From contig UQRC01000013.1 of assembly GCA_900543445.1 (NCBI GenBank), positions 1 through 54,615 of the forward strand: 54,615 nt of DNA, in the 5' to 3' direction. Origin of the DNA: an uncultured Lachnobacterium sp. Lineage in GTDB: Bacteria; Bacillota; Clostridia; Lachnospirales; Lachnospiraceae. The translations under genes and the position numbers were made by a program. Below the pieces are notes generated by a model. That model did no database searches and was not told where the DNA came from. It saw only the letters and a program-made list of their open reading frames with translations. This document shows, in pieces, positions 27,363 through 36,837 of this stretch; within the stretch, counting starts at the first letter, position 1; every line of letters begins with the position of its first letter.

Positions 27363-28817
27363 ATGAACTATAAAATGATGGGAAAGTTCATTTCCCAGAT
27401 TCTGTTTGTGGAGGCTGCGTTTATGCTGCCTGCATTGTTGATCAGTGTATTAGAACGCAATATTCCGGGGATATGGGGATTTGCGTTATCCATTGTGATT
27501 ACAGCCGCTGTTGCATCGGTTCTGTATGTTCTGTGCCGCCATGCGGTACGGCGCTTCTATGCAAGAGAGGGACTTGTGTGCGTCGGTATGAGCTGGATCT
27601 TCTTAAGTCTGATGGGAGGTCTGCCGTTCTTCTTATCGGGAGAGATTCCAAATTATCTGGATGCGTTGTTTGAAATCGTATCTGGATTTACGACGACCGG
27701 TGCATCGATTCTGTCGAATGTGGAAGGTCTGTCAAAAGGCATGCTCTACTGGCGAAGCTTCAGCCACTGGCTGGGTGGAATGGGCGTGCTCGTCTTTCTC
27801 CTTGCGGTGGGAACCAAGGGAGACAAAGGAAGCGGATTTACGCTGCATCTGCTGCGCGCAGAGAGCCCGGGACCGACCGTCGGAAAGCTTGTTCCGAAGA
27901 TGCGTACTACGGCACGTATTTTGTATATGATGTACATTTTACTGACGATTTTGAATATTATCTTCCTGTTATTCGGAGGCATGTCGCTTTTTGAAGCGGT
28001 ATGTACGGCGATGGGTACGGCAGGTACCGGAGGATTTGGTATCAAAAACGACAGTATCGCCGGGTACAGCCCGTATATCCAGAATGTATGTACTGTATTT
28101 ATGCTGCTTTTTGGTGTAAACTTCGGCTGCTACTATCTCCTTATGATCAGGCATGTGAAATCCGTATTTGAGGACGAGGAGCTTCGGATGTATTTTGCGA
28201 TCGTTCTCGGAAGTATTGTGCTGATCGTCTTAAATCTGCGCGGTTATTACGATACGATCGGTGAGACGATAAGGCATGCAGCTTTCCAGGTTGCCAGTAT
28301 TGTGACCACGACCGGTTTTGCAACGACGGATTTTGACCTGTGGCCGAGCTTTTCAAAGGGAATTCTTTTTGCACTCATGATTGTGGGTGCATGTGCGGGA
28401 AGTACCGGAGGAGGACTGAAATGCGGACGTGCATTACTACTTCTTAAGAATCTCAGACGTAACACAAGACGAGTGCTGAATCCACACCGTGTGGAAGTGG
28501 TACGCGTGAACGGGCGCAGGATCAGCGAGGATGTGCTGGAAAACACAAACACCTATCTGGTAGCGTATGTTGTGATTACTCTGGTAAGCTTTCTGCTCGT
28601 ATCCATTGACGGACTTTCTTTGACCACGAACCTTACTGCGGTTGTATCGTGCTTTAACAATATCGGACCGGGATTGGAAATGGTGGGACCGACCTGTAAT
28701 TTTGGCATCTTCTCGTGGTTCTCGAAGCTGATTCTGATCTTTGATATGCTTGCGGGACGTCTGGAGATCTTTCCGATGCTGATCCTTGTAAACCGAAGCA
28801 CATGGAGACGCCGCTAA
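27363..28817 (+). CDS. trkH: TrkH potassium uptake channel subunit
   Basis: A 484-residue membrane protein of the Trk/Ktr/HKT family with repeated M1-P-M2 units. The selectivity-filter segments are visible as SGFTTTGAS, GTAGTGGFG, TTTGFATTDF and FNNIGPGLE, each with the conserved filter glycine. The ATG at 27363 has GAGGAAA before it; an in-frame TTG at 27348 overlaps trkA. Works with TrkA for potassium import. Confidence 0.96.
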   Translation: MNYKMMGKFISQILFVEAAFMLPALLISVLERNIPGIWGFALSIVITAAVASVLYVLCRHAVRRFYAREGLVCVGMSWIFLSLMGGLPFFLSGEIPNYLDALFEIVSGFTTTGASILSNVEGLSKGMLYWRSFSHWLGGMGVLVFLLAVGTKGDKGSGFTLHLLRAESPGPTVGKLVPKMRTTARILYMMYILLTILNIIFLLFGGMSLFEAVCTAMGTAGTGGFGIKNDSIAGYSPYIQNVCTVFMLLFGVNFGCYYLLMIRHVKSVFEDEELRMYFAIVLGSIVLIVLNLRGYYDTIGETIRHAAFQVASIVTTTGFATTDFDLWPSFSKGILFALMIVGACAGSTGGGLKCGRALLLLKNLRRNTRRVLNPHRVEVVRVNGRRISEDVLENTNTYLVAYVVITLVSFLLVSIDGLSLTTNLTAVVSCFNNIGPGLEMVGPTCNFGIFSWFSKLILIFDMLAGRLEIFPMLILVNRSTWRRR

Positions 28818-28841
28818 TCAACATAATATAATTATTTGGCG

Positions 28842-28878
28842 AAGCACTTTAAGTTTTCTTAGAGTGCTTTTGTGTTTT
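28842..28878 (+). terminator. Terminator after trkH
   Basis: AAGCACTTTAAG, TTTT loop, CTTAGAGTGCTT then TTGTGTTTT; one wobble in twelve pairs. Confidence 0.85.
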
Positions 28879-28903
28879 AGGGACGGCAGCTAAGATGCGG
28901 CTC

Positions 28904-28978
28904 TTGTTTGATCAGAGCAGATATGTTATCTTTTATGGTAGATTGTAATTGCTTCAAGGGACCGGCGTCCCGGCAATT
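28904..28978 (+). promoter_or_regulatory. cobA-hemD promoter and leader hairpin
   Basis: TTGTTT (28904-28909), 16 bases, TTATCT (28926-28931). The leader then folds GGGAC-CGGC-GTCCC (28958-28971) inside an outer AATTGC / GCAATT stem. No cobalamin riboswitch features are present in the 225-base gap. Confidence 0.45.
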
Positions 28979-29042
28979 CAAATGTGTAAGAATGATCGGA
29001 TCCATCCATCATGCGTAAATCGATTACGGAAAGGAAGAAACT

Positions 29043-30563
29043 GTGGGAATCGTCTATCTGGTAGGTGCAGGACCGGGAGATCCGGGACTGATCACCCAAA
29101 AAGGCATGCAGCTTTTGAAAAAAGCAGACTGCATCATATATGACCGGCTTGCATCGCCGGAATTGTTGGCTTATGCAAGGGATGACTGCGAGTGTATTTA
29201 TGTCGGCAAAGCAGACCGCCACCATACGCTGCCGCAGGAAGAAATCAATGCCCTTCTTGTGAAGAAAGCAAAGGAATATGACTGCGTTGTCCGGCTTAAG
29301 GGCGGTGATGTCTATGTCTTCGGGCGCGGCGGAGAGGAGGGCATGTTCCTTCGGGAACATGGTATCTCATTCGTTGTAGTGCCGGGGGTGACATCAGCGA
29401 TCGCCGGAGCGGCATATGCGGGAATTCCGGTCACGCATCGAGGCGTAGCCACCTCGTTTCGTGTGATTACGGCGCATAACCGGCAGGATAAGACAACGGA
29501 GATTGATTTTGCATCGATGCTGGATCCGACGGAAACACTGATTTTTTTGATGGGACTCAGTAAAGTCGCCGAGATCGCGGAGGGGCTTCTTACAGTAGGA
29601 CGTAATCCTATGACAGCCGTTGCGGTCATTTCACATGCCACTACGCCGAAGCAGCGGATCTGCATTGGGAACCTGACGAACATTGCGGATCGTGTCACGG
29701 AGACCAGGCTTACATCCCCGGCAATGATTGTGGTCGGCAATGTAGTCGCGCTCCGTGAAGAATTGAATTTCTACGAGGAGCAGCCATTGTGGGGAAAACA
29801 TTACCTTGTTCCGAAGGTCGGAAGCGAACCGTCAAAACTGGCGGAGCTGTTGCGCGTCAAAGGTGCGTATGTCAAGGAATTACAGCTTGGCCGCATCGAG
29901 TGGATTTCTTCGTTGTACCGGCGGGAAGAACTGGCTTCTGTGGATCTGCTTCTGTTTACGAGCAGGCATGGGGTCACCTGTTTTATGAAAAATCTGTTTG
30001 CATCGAAGCTTGATGTGCGCGCATTATCCCATGTGAAGCTGATCGCGATCGGGGAGAAGACGGCACGGAAACTGAGCGAATACGGACTTTGCGCTGATTT
30101 CGTACCGGAGTACTACAATAGTGAAAGTCTTCCGGAGAAACTGAAAACCTATCTCGATACGAATTACGGTAACAATCCGTTCCGCAACATTACGCTTTGG
30201 CATCCGACCGCGAAGAATGCGGATGAATCGCTTGCGGATACGCTTGTTTCTATCTGCAGCTACGGACGCGTGAATGTTTACGAAAATGTGGAAGTTCCGC
30301 TATCCGATGATTGGATGGATGAGGACATCTCTTATGACGGAATCCTCTTTACCTGTGCATCCTCTGTGGAACGCTTCTTATCTAATGAAAATCGTCGGAA
30401 CTGGCTTTTCGAAAAACGAAAGATGGATGTCTACGCCATCGGACCGAAGTGCCGGCAGAAACTGGAATCTTTCGGAATCCTTGATACGGTGGAATCTTCT
30501 GCAAGTACCTACGAGGCTATGGTGCATACATTACTTTCACGCCACCATCTCACCTCATTGTAG
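29043..30563 (+). CDS. Uroporphyrinogen-III C-methyltransferase / uroporphyrinogen-III synthase fusion
   Basis: A 506-residue bifunctional tetrapyrrole enzyme. The N-terminal half (1-245) is CobA/SUMT with VYLVGAGPGDPGLIT, the GGDVYVFGRGGEE loop, VVPGVTSAIAGAAYAGIP and PMTAVAVISHATTPKQR. The C-terminal half (about 255-505) is HemD-like (LVPKVGSEPSKLAELL, DGILFTCASSVERFL, YAIGPKCRQKLESFG). It closes hydroxymethylbilane to uroporphyrinogen III and methylates it to precorrin-2, feeding siroheme or cobamides. GTG start with GGAAAGGAAG upstream. No other tetrapyrrole gene is in the window. It ends 2 bases before the long palindrome. Confidence 0.93.
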   Translation: MGIVYLVGAGPGDPGLITQKGMQLLKKADCIIYDRLASPELLAYARDDCECIYVGKADRHHTLPQEEINALLVKKAKEYDCVVRLKGGDVYVFGRGGEEGMFLREHGISFVVVPGVTSAIAGAAYAGIPVTHRGVATSFRVITAHNRQDKTTEIDFASMLDPTETLIFLMGLSKVAEIAEGLLTVGRNPMTAVAVISHATTPKQRICIGNLTNIADRVTETRLTSPAMIVVGNVVALREELNFYEEQPLWGKHYLVPKVGSEPSKLAELLRVKGAYVKELQLGRIEWISSLYRREELASVDLLLFTSRHGVTCFMKNLFASKLDVRALSHVKLIAIGEKTARKLSEYGLCADFVPEYYNSESLPEKLKTYLDTNYGNNPFRNITLWHPTAKNADESLADTLVSICSYGRVNVYENVEVPLSDDWMDEDISYDGILFTCASSVERFLSNENRRNWLFEKRKMDVYAIGPKCRQKLESFGILDTVESSASTYEAMVHTLLSRHHLTSL

Positions 30564-30565
30564 TG

Positions 30566-31104
30566 TATCATTTTCGGTGATTTCGGGGCGCTTGCGTAGG
30601 CAGTTCTCTGCCTGTTCGTTTGCCCCGATTACGAAATGTGTAGCATGGTTTACCGAACCGGGTATCCGCTCAAAGGATTCAAACCGGAGAATTTTCAAAT
30701 CGCAGGGGGCACAGGTCTTCGGTAAACTCGGTTTTAGACAGAATTGCTGAATTTTCCAGCGGTGTGCGTTTCCCTTGATTTTTGTGTACGACAACGTTTG
30801 AACGATTCCGTGGCGGTGTCCGCCGGACGCAGTCTGTGTCCCGGCGAACAGCCGCCTTCGGAATTGTCCAAACTTTGGCGGACATAAATTATAGAAAAAG
30901 GGAAACGCACACCGCTGGAAAATTCCCAATTCTGGATAACTAGAGTTTACCGAAGCCCTGTGAATCTGCGATAAAAATTCGCTGGTTTCTAATAAAGTAG
31001 AGGGATACCCGGTTTGGAAAACCATCGCTTTTCAGTTGGATATCAGGGGCAAACGGATAGAAAAAGAACTGCCCGCAAGCGGGCGAAAGTGATAGAAAAT
31101 GATA
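30566..31104. repeat. 539-bp imperfect palindrome (foldback element)
   Basis: Two arms of about 260 bases face each other around a 14-base loop (30827-30840, between CGCCGG and CCGGCG). The ends are TATCATTTTC (30566-30575) and GAAAATGATA (31095-31104). Blocks pair in order: AACCGGGTATCC (30656-30667) with GGATACCCGGTT (31003-31014); CTTCGGTAAACTC (30717-30729) with 30943-30955; and a perfect 28-bp block 30749-30776 with 30898-30925. Between these are short diverged stretches. It fills the gap between the cobA-hemD stop and the priA ribosome site, with no transposase. It could be a MITE-like element, two inverted copies of a dispersed repeat, or a long RNA hairpin. Confidence 0.92.
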
Positions 31105-31124
31105 GAGGTAAAGGAGGTGAGAGT

Positions 31125-33356
31125 GTGGCGTACGCGAATGTGATCGTAGACATCTCGCTGGATAAGTTGGATAAGACGTTTCAGTATCGGATTCCGGAAG
31201 GAATACAGGATTTGATACAGCCGGGCGTGCAGGTCGATATTCCGTTTGGAAGCCGCACTCTGACCGGCTACGTCATCGAAGTGACAGACGACGCAGAGTT
31301 TGATGTCGCGAAAACAAAGGAATTGATCGGTGTTCATAAAGGAAGTATCCCGATTGAGTCGCAGCTGATCGCCCTGGCGGGATGGATGCGGAAGAATTAT
31401 GGATCGACGATGAACCAGGCGCTAAAGACAGTGCTGCCAATCAAGAAGCAGACAAAGCAGGTGGAGCATAGAAGCGTAACACTTGGAATCCCAAAGGGGG
31501 AGGCTATGCAGAAGCTGGCGCTTTTTGAAGCGAAGCATTATACGGCGAAAGCAAGACTGCTGCGGGAGCTGATTGAGGAAGAACGCATCGACTATGCACT
31601 TGTGACACAGAAACTGAATGTGTCAGCGGCAACGATAAGAGGAATGTCGGAACAGGGAATTGTCGTGATCGAGACGACGACGAGTTACCGGAATCCGGTG
31701 GAGCATCTGGCACAGAAGGAATACCGGCTGAAGCTGAACGAGGAGCAGCAGCGGGTAGTGGATACGGTGACGCATGACTGGGACGAAGGAAGAAGGCAGA
31801 CGTATCTGCTCAAGGGTGTGACAGGAAGCGGCAAGACGGAAGTGTATATGGAACTGATCGCGCATGTGCTCGCAGAGGGGCGGCAGGTGATCGTGCTGAT
31901 TCCGGAGATCGCGCTCACCTATCAGACGGTGATGCGGTTCTACAACCGGTTTGGTGACCGTGTGTCCATTATGAATTCCAGATTGTCGCAGGGTGAGCGG
32001 TATGATCAGTTCGAGCGGGCAAAGTCGGGAGACATCGATATCATGATCGGACCGCGATCGGCGCTTTTTACCCCGTTTGAGAGGCTGGGGCTGATCATCA
32101 TTGACGAGGAACATGAGACTTCTTATAAGAGCGAAAATGCGCCGCGTTATCATGCGAGAGAGGTTGCAATCGAGCGGGCGAGAATGAACCAGGCGAGTGT
32201 TGTGCTCGGATCGGCAACGCCTTCTGTGGAGAGCTATTACCAGGCGAAAAACGGCAATTACAAGCTGCTGGAGTTGAATAAGCGGGTCAAGGATCAGAAG
32301 CTTCCGGAGTGTGAAGTCGTTGATCTGCGGGAAGAATTAAAAGAAGGAAACCGGTCCATCTTAAGTACGAGACTGCAGGAACTGATGGAAGAAAGGCTGG
32401 AAAAAGGCGAGCAGACCATGCTTTTTCTCAATCGAAGAGGCGTATCCGGATTTATTTCATGCAGAGCTTGCGGATATGTGGTAAAATGTCCTCATTGCGA
32501 TGTATCACTCAGTCAGCATGCAGGGGGCAGGATGGTCTGCCACTATTGCGGCTACGAAGAACCGCAGCCGAAGGTGTGTCCGTCGTGCGGAAGTAAATAT
32601 CTCGGTGGATTTAAAGCGGGAACGCAGAAAATCGAGGAACTGGTGAAGAAACGTTTTCCGCAGGCGAGCGTGCTGCGTATGGATTATGATACGACGCGAA
32701 CGAAGGATTCATACGAGAAGATCCTGCAGGCATTTGCAAACCGGGAGGCGGATATCCTGATCGGAACGCAGATGATCGTCAAGGGACATGACTTTGCAAA
32801 TGTGACACTTGTCGGTGTGCTTGCAGCGGATATGTCACTGAAAGTGGCGGATTTCCACGCGTCGGAGCGGACGTTCCAGCTTCTGACGCAGGCTGTGGGA
32901 CGTGCGGGACGAGGTGAGAAGCCGGGACAGGCGATCATTCAGACGTATGATCCGGAGCATTTCGCGATCCAGACGGCGAAGGTGCAGGACTATGAGGCAT
33001 TTTACGAGCAGGAGATCGCGTACCGGGGGATGCTTTCCTATCCGCCGGTGTCCAATCTTCTGGTCGTGCATGTGATGGGCGGGCAGGAGCCGCTCGTTGC
33101 GCGTACTGCGAACCTGATCGCGGAAAAACTGAAGTCGGCAATCACAAGAAGCGGCAGGCGCGTGCTTGTGGTAGGACCCGCCGATGCGTCGGTGGCGAAA
33201 GTGAATGACGTATATCGCAAGATGGTCTATATGAAGGCGGCGGATTATAAAACACTTGTGGCGCTTAAGGATGCGCTCGAGCAGTTTGGAAAGAAGACGA
33301 ACGCTTTCGCAAAAGTAACGATCCAATTTGATTTCAATCCGGCAAGCGGATTTTAG
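31125..33356 (+). CDS. priA: Primosomal protein N' (PriA helicase)
   Basis: A 3'-5' DNA helicase that restarts collapsed replication forks by loading the replicative helicase. The 743-residue protein has the N-terminal 3'-DNA-binding domain, Walker A GVTGSGKTEV (near 231-240), the DEEH box in IIDEEHETSYK, zinc-binding cysteines (CRACGYVVKCPHC, CHYCGYEE, CPSCGSKY) and the C-terminal helicase motifs. The GTG at 31125 has AAGGAGGTGA just upstream; an in-frame ATG at 31014 would run through the palindrome. First gene of a run through rlmN. Confidence 0.95.
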   Translation: MAYANVIVDISLDKLDKTFQYRIPEGIQDLIQPGVQVDIPFGSRTLTGYVIEVTDDAEFDVAKTKELIGVHKGSIPIESQLIALAGWMRKNYGSTMNQALKTVLPIKKQTKQVEHRSVTLGIPKGEAMQKLALFEAKHYTAKARLLRELIEEERIDYALVTQKLNVSAATIRGMSEQGIVVIETTTSYRNPVEHLAQKEYRLKLNEEQQRVVDTVTHDWDEGRRQTYLLKGVTGSGKTEVYMELIAHVLAEGRQVIVLIPEIALTYQTVMRFYNRFGDRVSIMNSRLSQGERYDQFERAKSGDIDIMIGPRSALFTPFERLGLIIIDEEHETSYKSENAPRYHAREVAIERARMNQASVVLGSATPSVESYYQAKNGNYKLLELNKRVKDQKLPECEVVDLREELKEGNRSILSTRLQELMEERLEKGEQTMLFLNRRGVSGFISCRACGYVVKCPHCDVSLSQHAGGRMVCHYCGYEEPQPKVCPSCGSKYLGGFKAGTQKIEELVKKRFPQASVLRMDYDTTRTKDSYEKILQAFANREADILIGTQMIVKGHDFANVTLVGVLAADMSLKVADFHASERTFQLLTQAVGRAGRGEKPGQAIIQTYDPEHFAIQTAKVQDYEAFYEQEIAYRGMLSYPPVSNLLVVHVMGGQEPLVARTANLIAEKLKSAITRSGRRVLVVGPADASVAKVNDVYRKMVYMKAADYKTLVALKDALEQFGKKTNAFAKVTIQFDFNPASGF

Positions 33357-33368
33357 GAGGTAAAAATT

Positions 33369-33851
33369 ATGGCACTTAGAACAATCAGAACACAGGGAGA
33401 TGAGGTACTTGAGAAGGTCTGCCGTCCGATCGCGGAGGTGACACCGAGAATCCGCACACTGGCAGAGGATATGGTCGAGACCATGTATGAGGCGAACGGA
33501 GTCGGACTTGCGGCACCGCAGGTCGGCATCTTAAAGAGACTTGTTGTGATCGATGTCGGGGAAGGTCCTTATATCATGATCAATCCTGAGATCATCGAGA
33601 GTTCCGGGGAACAGACCGGAGATGAGGGCTGCTTAAGCGTTCCGGGTAAGGCTGGAACTGTGACAAGACCAAATTATGTCAAGGCAAAATATTATGATTT
33701 AGATATGAACGAGTGCATGGTTGAGGGAACGGAGCTTTTTGCCCGTGCGATGTGCCACGAGTTCGATCATTTAGACGGACATCTGTATGTAGAAAAAGTT
33801 GAGGGACCGCTTCATGAGGTCACCTATGAAGAAGAGGGTGCAGACGAATAA
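33369..33851 (+). CDS. def: Peptide deformylase
   Basis: Removes the formyl group from nascent N-terminal Met. The 160-residue metalloenzyme has all three motifs: GVGLAAPQ (44-51), EGCLS (86-90, Cys metal ligand) and HEFDH (130-134). Type 1 size. It begins 12 bases after priA, and its stop overlaps the fmt start by one base (TAATG). Confidence 0.97.
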   Translation: MALRTIRTQGDEVLEKVCRPIAEVTPRIRTLAEDMVETMYEANGVGLAAPQVGILKRLVVIDVGEGPYIMINPEIIESSGEQTGDEGCLSVPGKAGTVTRPNYVKAKYYDLDMNECMVEGTELFARAMCHEFDHLDGHLYVEKVEGPLHEVTYEEEGADE

Positions 33852-34780
33852 TGAAAGTAATATTTATGGGAACACCGGATTTCGCGGTGGGGACATTGGA
33901 AGAGATCATCCGCGCGGGACACGAGGTCGTGCTTGCTGTCACGCAGCCGGATAAGCCGAAGGGACGCGGCAAAGAGATGCAGTTTCCTCCGGTCAAGGAG
34001 TGTGCTTTCGCACATGATATCGAAGTATTTCAGCCGAAACGTATAAGAGACGATGCGAATGTGGAATACTTAAAGAAGTATGATGCGGACATCATTATTG
34101 TGGCTGCATTCGGGCAGATCCTGCCGAAGAGTATTTTGGATATGCCTCGTTTTGGATGCGTGAATGTGCATGCATCGCTGCTTCCAAAGTATCGTGGTGC
34201 GGCACCAATCCAGTGGGCTGTCATCAATGGCGATGCGATCACCGGCGTGACGACAATGCGCATGGATGTAGGCCTGGATACCGGCGATATGATCGCCAAG
34301 CGCGAGGTGCGCGTGGCAGAGGACGAGACCGGTGGAAGCTTATTTGATAAACTTGCTAAAGTCGGTGCGAAGCTTTGTGTCGAGACGATGGATATGCTGG
34401 AAAAAGGGACTGCAACTTTTACGCCGCAGAACAATGAATTAAGTACGCACACATCCATGATCACAAAAGATCTTGGAAACATTGACTGGAAGAAGCCGGC
34501 AGTCGAACTCGAGCGCCTGATCCGAGGCCTGAATCCGTGGCCGAGCGCTTATACCCATCTGGGCAATAAGACATTTAAGATCTGGAAAGCAAAGGTGATT
34601 CCGGAGAATAGTGAATATCAGCCGGGATGTATTGTTCGTGCGGATAAGCATGATCTGATCGTGCAGACCGGTGCCGGACAGCTTGCCTTACTTGAAGTGC
34701 AGCTGGAGGGAAAGAAGCGCATGGAGGCAGATGCATTCCTGCGCGGAAATCAGGTAGAGACCGGAACATTTTTTTCGTAG
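33851..34780 (+). CDS. fmt: Methionyl-tRNA formyltransferase
   Basis: Formylates initiator Met-tRNA using 10-formyl-tetrahydrofolate. The 309-residue enzyme shows MGTPDFAVGTLEEI, the catalytic region NVHASLLPKYRGAAPIQWA, DVGLDTGDMI, and the C-terminal tRNA-binding domain (RLIRGLNPWPSAYT). It is functionally paired with def just before it. Confidence 0.97.
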   Translation: MKVIFMGTPDFAVGTLEEIIRAGHEVVLAVTQPDKPKGRGKEMQFPPVKECAFAHDIEVFQPKRIRDDANVEYLKKYDADIIIVAAFGQILPKSILDMPRFGCVNVHASLLPKYRGAAPIQWAVINGDAITGVTTMRMDVGLDTGDMIAKREVRVAEDETGGSLFDKLAKVGAKLCVETMDMLEKGTATFTPQNNELSTHTSMITKDLGNIDWKKPAVELERLIRGLNPWPSAYTHLGNKTFKIWKAKVIPENSEYQPGCIVRADKHDLIVQTGAGQLALLEVQLEGKKRMEADAFLRGNQVETGTFFS

Positions 34781-34859
34781 AATGTAATCTGCAATTGTGA
34801 ATCTCTGAGATAGCGGCTTTATGACCGCTTCGTAAAAAGCAAAGTAGAAAGGGGCAGCT

Positions 34860-35558
34860 ATGTATTTATATTGGGATCCTACGTATATTTTAGTTATTGT
34901 TGGCGCAATCATCTGCATGATCGCGTCCGCGAGAGTCAAGACGACCTTCAATAAATATTCGCGTTACCGCAGTATGTCCGGCATGACCGGTGCACAGGCA
35001 GCGCAGCGTATCCTGCAGGCTGCAGGAATTGGTGATGTGCAGATCCGCCACGTGTCGGGCAGTCTGACGGATCATTACAATCCGGGTAACAAGACACTGA
35101 ATCTGTCGGATGATGTGTGTAACTCGACTTCAGTCGCAGCGGTTGGTGTCGCAGCACATGAGTGCGGACATGCGATCCAGCATGCGAGAGGATATGTGCC
35201 GCTTAAGATGCGCAGTGCTTTCGTGCCGATCGCAAATTTCGGTTCAATGTTAGCGTGGCCGGTAATCATTATCGGTGCGCTCATGAATAACCGTTCTTCT
35301 ATGATGATCATTGATATCGGAATCATTCTGTTTTCGTTTGCTGTCATCTTCCAGCTGATCACACTCCCGGTGGAGTTTGATGCTTCCCGCAGAGCGATGA
35401 TGATGCTGCGTTCGCAGGGAATCCTGGGCGAAAACGAGTTGAATGGAACCAGAAAAGTACTGACTGCAGCGGCACTCACCTATGTTGCCAGTGCGGCAGC
35501 CGCAATCTTACAGCTGCTTCGAATTATCCTGCTTTTTGGAGGAAGAGACCGTGACTAA
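34860..35558 (+). CDS. YugP-family membrane zinc metallopeptidase
   Basis: A 232-residue membrane protein with HECGH at 100-104 (zinc-binding HExxH) directly before IQHARGY, an N-terminal span (about 8-26) and further spans around 117-142, 146-168 and the C-terminus. The EFDASRRA motif is typical of the family. Substrate unknown. AAAGGGG precedes the ATG. Its 3' end overlaps rsmB by 8 bases. Confidence 0.9.
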   Translation: MYLYWDPTYILVIVGAIICMIASARVKTTFNKYSRYRSMSGMTGAQAAQRILQAAGIGDVQIRHVSGSLTDHYNPGNKTLNLSDDVCNSTSVAAVGVAAHECGHAIQHARGYVPLKMRSAFVPIANFGSMLAWPVIIIGALMNNRSSMMIIDIGIILFSFAVIFQLITLPVEFDASRRAMMMLRSQGILGENELNGTRKVLTAAALTYVASAAAAILQLLRIILLFGGRDRD

Positions 35559-36837
35559 CGCGATAAATACAAGAGAACTTGCGCTTGATATGCTGCTTGC
35601 AATCGACCGTGACGGACAGTACAGCCACCTTGTGCTGCGCGACGTGCTGGATAAGTACCAGTATCTGTCGAAACAGGATAGGGCATTTCTCACACGACTG
35701 ACGGAGGGCACGATCGAGCGGATGCTGACACTCGATTATGTGATCAATCAGTTTTCCAAGACGAAAGTAAAGAAGATGAAGCCGCTGATCCGCGAATTGA
35801 TGAGGCTGAGTGTTTACCAGATTATGTACATGGATGGGGTGCCGGATTCTGCGGTCTGCAACGAGGCGGTCAAGCTTGCCAGAAAACGCGGCTTTTCAGG
35901 GCTGTCAGGCTTTGTGAATGGTGTTTTGCGAAGTGTGACAAGAGGTTGGAAAGAAATCAGGTTTCCGGATGACAGCGTAAAATATTCGATTCCAAAGTGG
36001 ATCATTGACAGCTGGACGGCGGATTACGGAAGCAAAAAGACGAAGGCGATGCTGGAGGCCTTTTCGACTCCTGCCAGAATTACGATCCGCACGAATCCGA
36101 AGAAATGTACGCCGGAAGAATTGCAGAAGCGTCTGGAGGAAGAGGGCGTAAAGGCAGAGCGGATCGAAAAGATTCCGTATGCGTTCGTAATCTCGGAATT
36201 TGACCATCTGACGGGGCTCTCCTCTTTTCAGGACGGCTGGTTCTATGTGCAGGATATCAGTTCGATGAGCGTCGCGCAGGCAGCGGATCCGAAGAAGGAT
36301 GATTATATTATCGATGTCTGCGCTGCACCGGGAGGCAAGAGTTCGCATCTTGCGGAACTTTTGGGTGGAAGCGGAATGGTCGAGGCGAGAGATCTCACGG
36401 AGTACAAGGTGGGACTGATCGAGGAGAACATCCAAAGACATGATCTAAAGAATATGAAAGCGGTGCAGCAGGATGCGACCATACCCGATGAGGCATCAGT
36501 TAAGAAAGCGGACATACTGATCTGTGATCTGCCGTGTTCCGGACTCGGTGTCATCGGGCGCAAAAGCGATATCCGCTACAAGATGACAGCAGAGAAAGCG
36601 CATGATCTTGCATTATTGCAGCAGCAGATGTTAGATACCGTGTGTGCTTATGTAAAATGTGGCGGGAAGCTGATCTACAGCACCTGCACGATACATAAAG
36701 AAGAGAATGAAGATAATGTTGCGGCATTTTTGAAGAAGCATCCGGAGTTTACCTTGGTAGAGCAGAGGCAGATCTTCCCGATGGAGGGAAGTGATGGCTT
36801 CTTTGTCGCAAAGATGATAAGGAGTATGGATGAGTAA
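35551..36837 (+). CDS. rsmB: 16S rRNA m5C967 methyltransferase
   Basis: S-adenosylmethionine-dependent RNA methyltransferase of the Sun/RsmB family. The 428-residue protein has an N-terminal NusB-like domain (1-140), then the methyltransferase with DVCAAPGGKSSHLAEL, CDLPCSGLG (first catalytic Cys motif) and YSTCTIHKEEN (second). The GTG at 35551 follows GGAGGAAG; the upstream in-frame ATG at 35482 lies inside yugP. Overlaps rlmN by 8 bases. Confidence 0.94.
   Translation: MTNAINTRELALDMLLAIDRDGQYSHLVLRDVLDKYQYLSKQDRAFLTRLTEGTIERMLTLDYVINQFSKTKVKKMKPLIRELMRLSVYQIMYMDGVPDSAVCNEAVKLARKRGFSGLSGFVNGVLRSVTRGWKEIRFPDDSVKYSIPKWIIDSWTADYGSKKTKAMLEAFSTPARITIRTNPKKCTPEELQKRLEEEGVKAERIEKIPYAFVISEFDHLTGLSSFQDGWFYVQDISSMSVAQAADPKKDDYIIDVCAAPGGKSSHLAELLGGSGMVEARDLTEYKVGLIEENIQRHDLKNMKAVQQDATIPDEASVKKADILICDLPCSGLGVIGRKSDIRYKMTAEKAHDLALLQQQMLDTVCAYVKCGGKLIYSTCTIHKEENEDNVAAFLKKHPEFTLVEQRQIFPMEGSDGFFVAKMIRSMDE

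Noticed and set aside
28818..29042. Cobalamin riboswitch before cobA-hemD
   Set aside because: The gap is short and holds no B12-box-like sequence; only a small hairpin is visible.
30566..31104. Palindrome as an insertion sequence
   Set aside because: No transposase frame of useful length, and I could not find a convincing target-site duplication at the ends.
30566..31124. Small open frames on both strands and a longer priA frame starting at 31014
   Set aside because: They lie inside the palindrome, mirror each other, and lack ribosome sites; priA has a strong site directly before the GTG at 31125.
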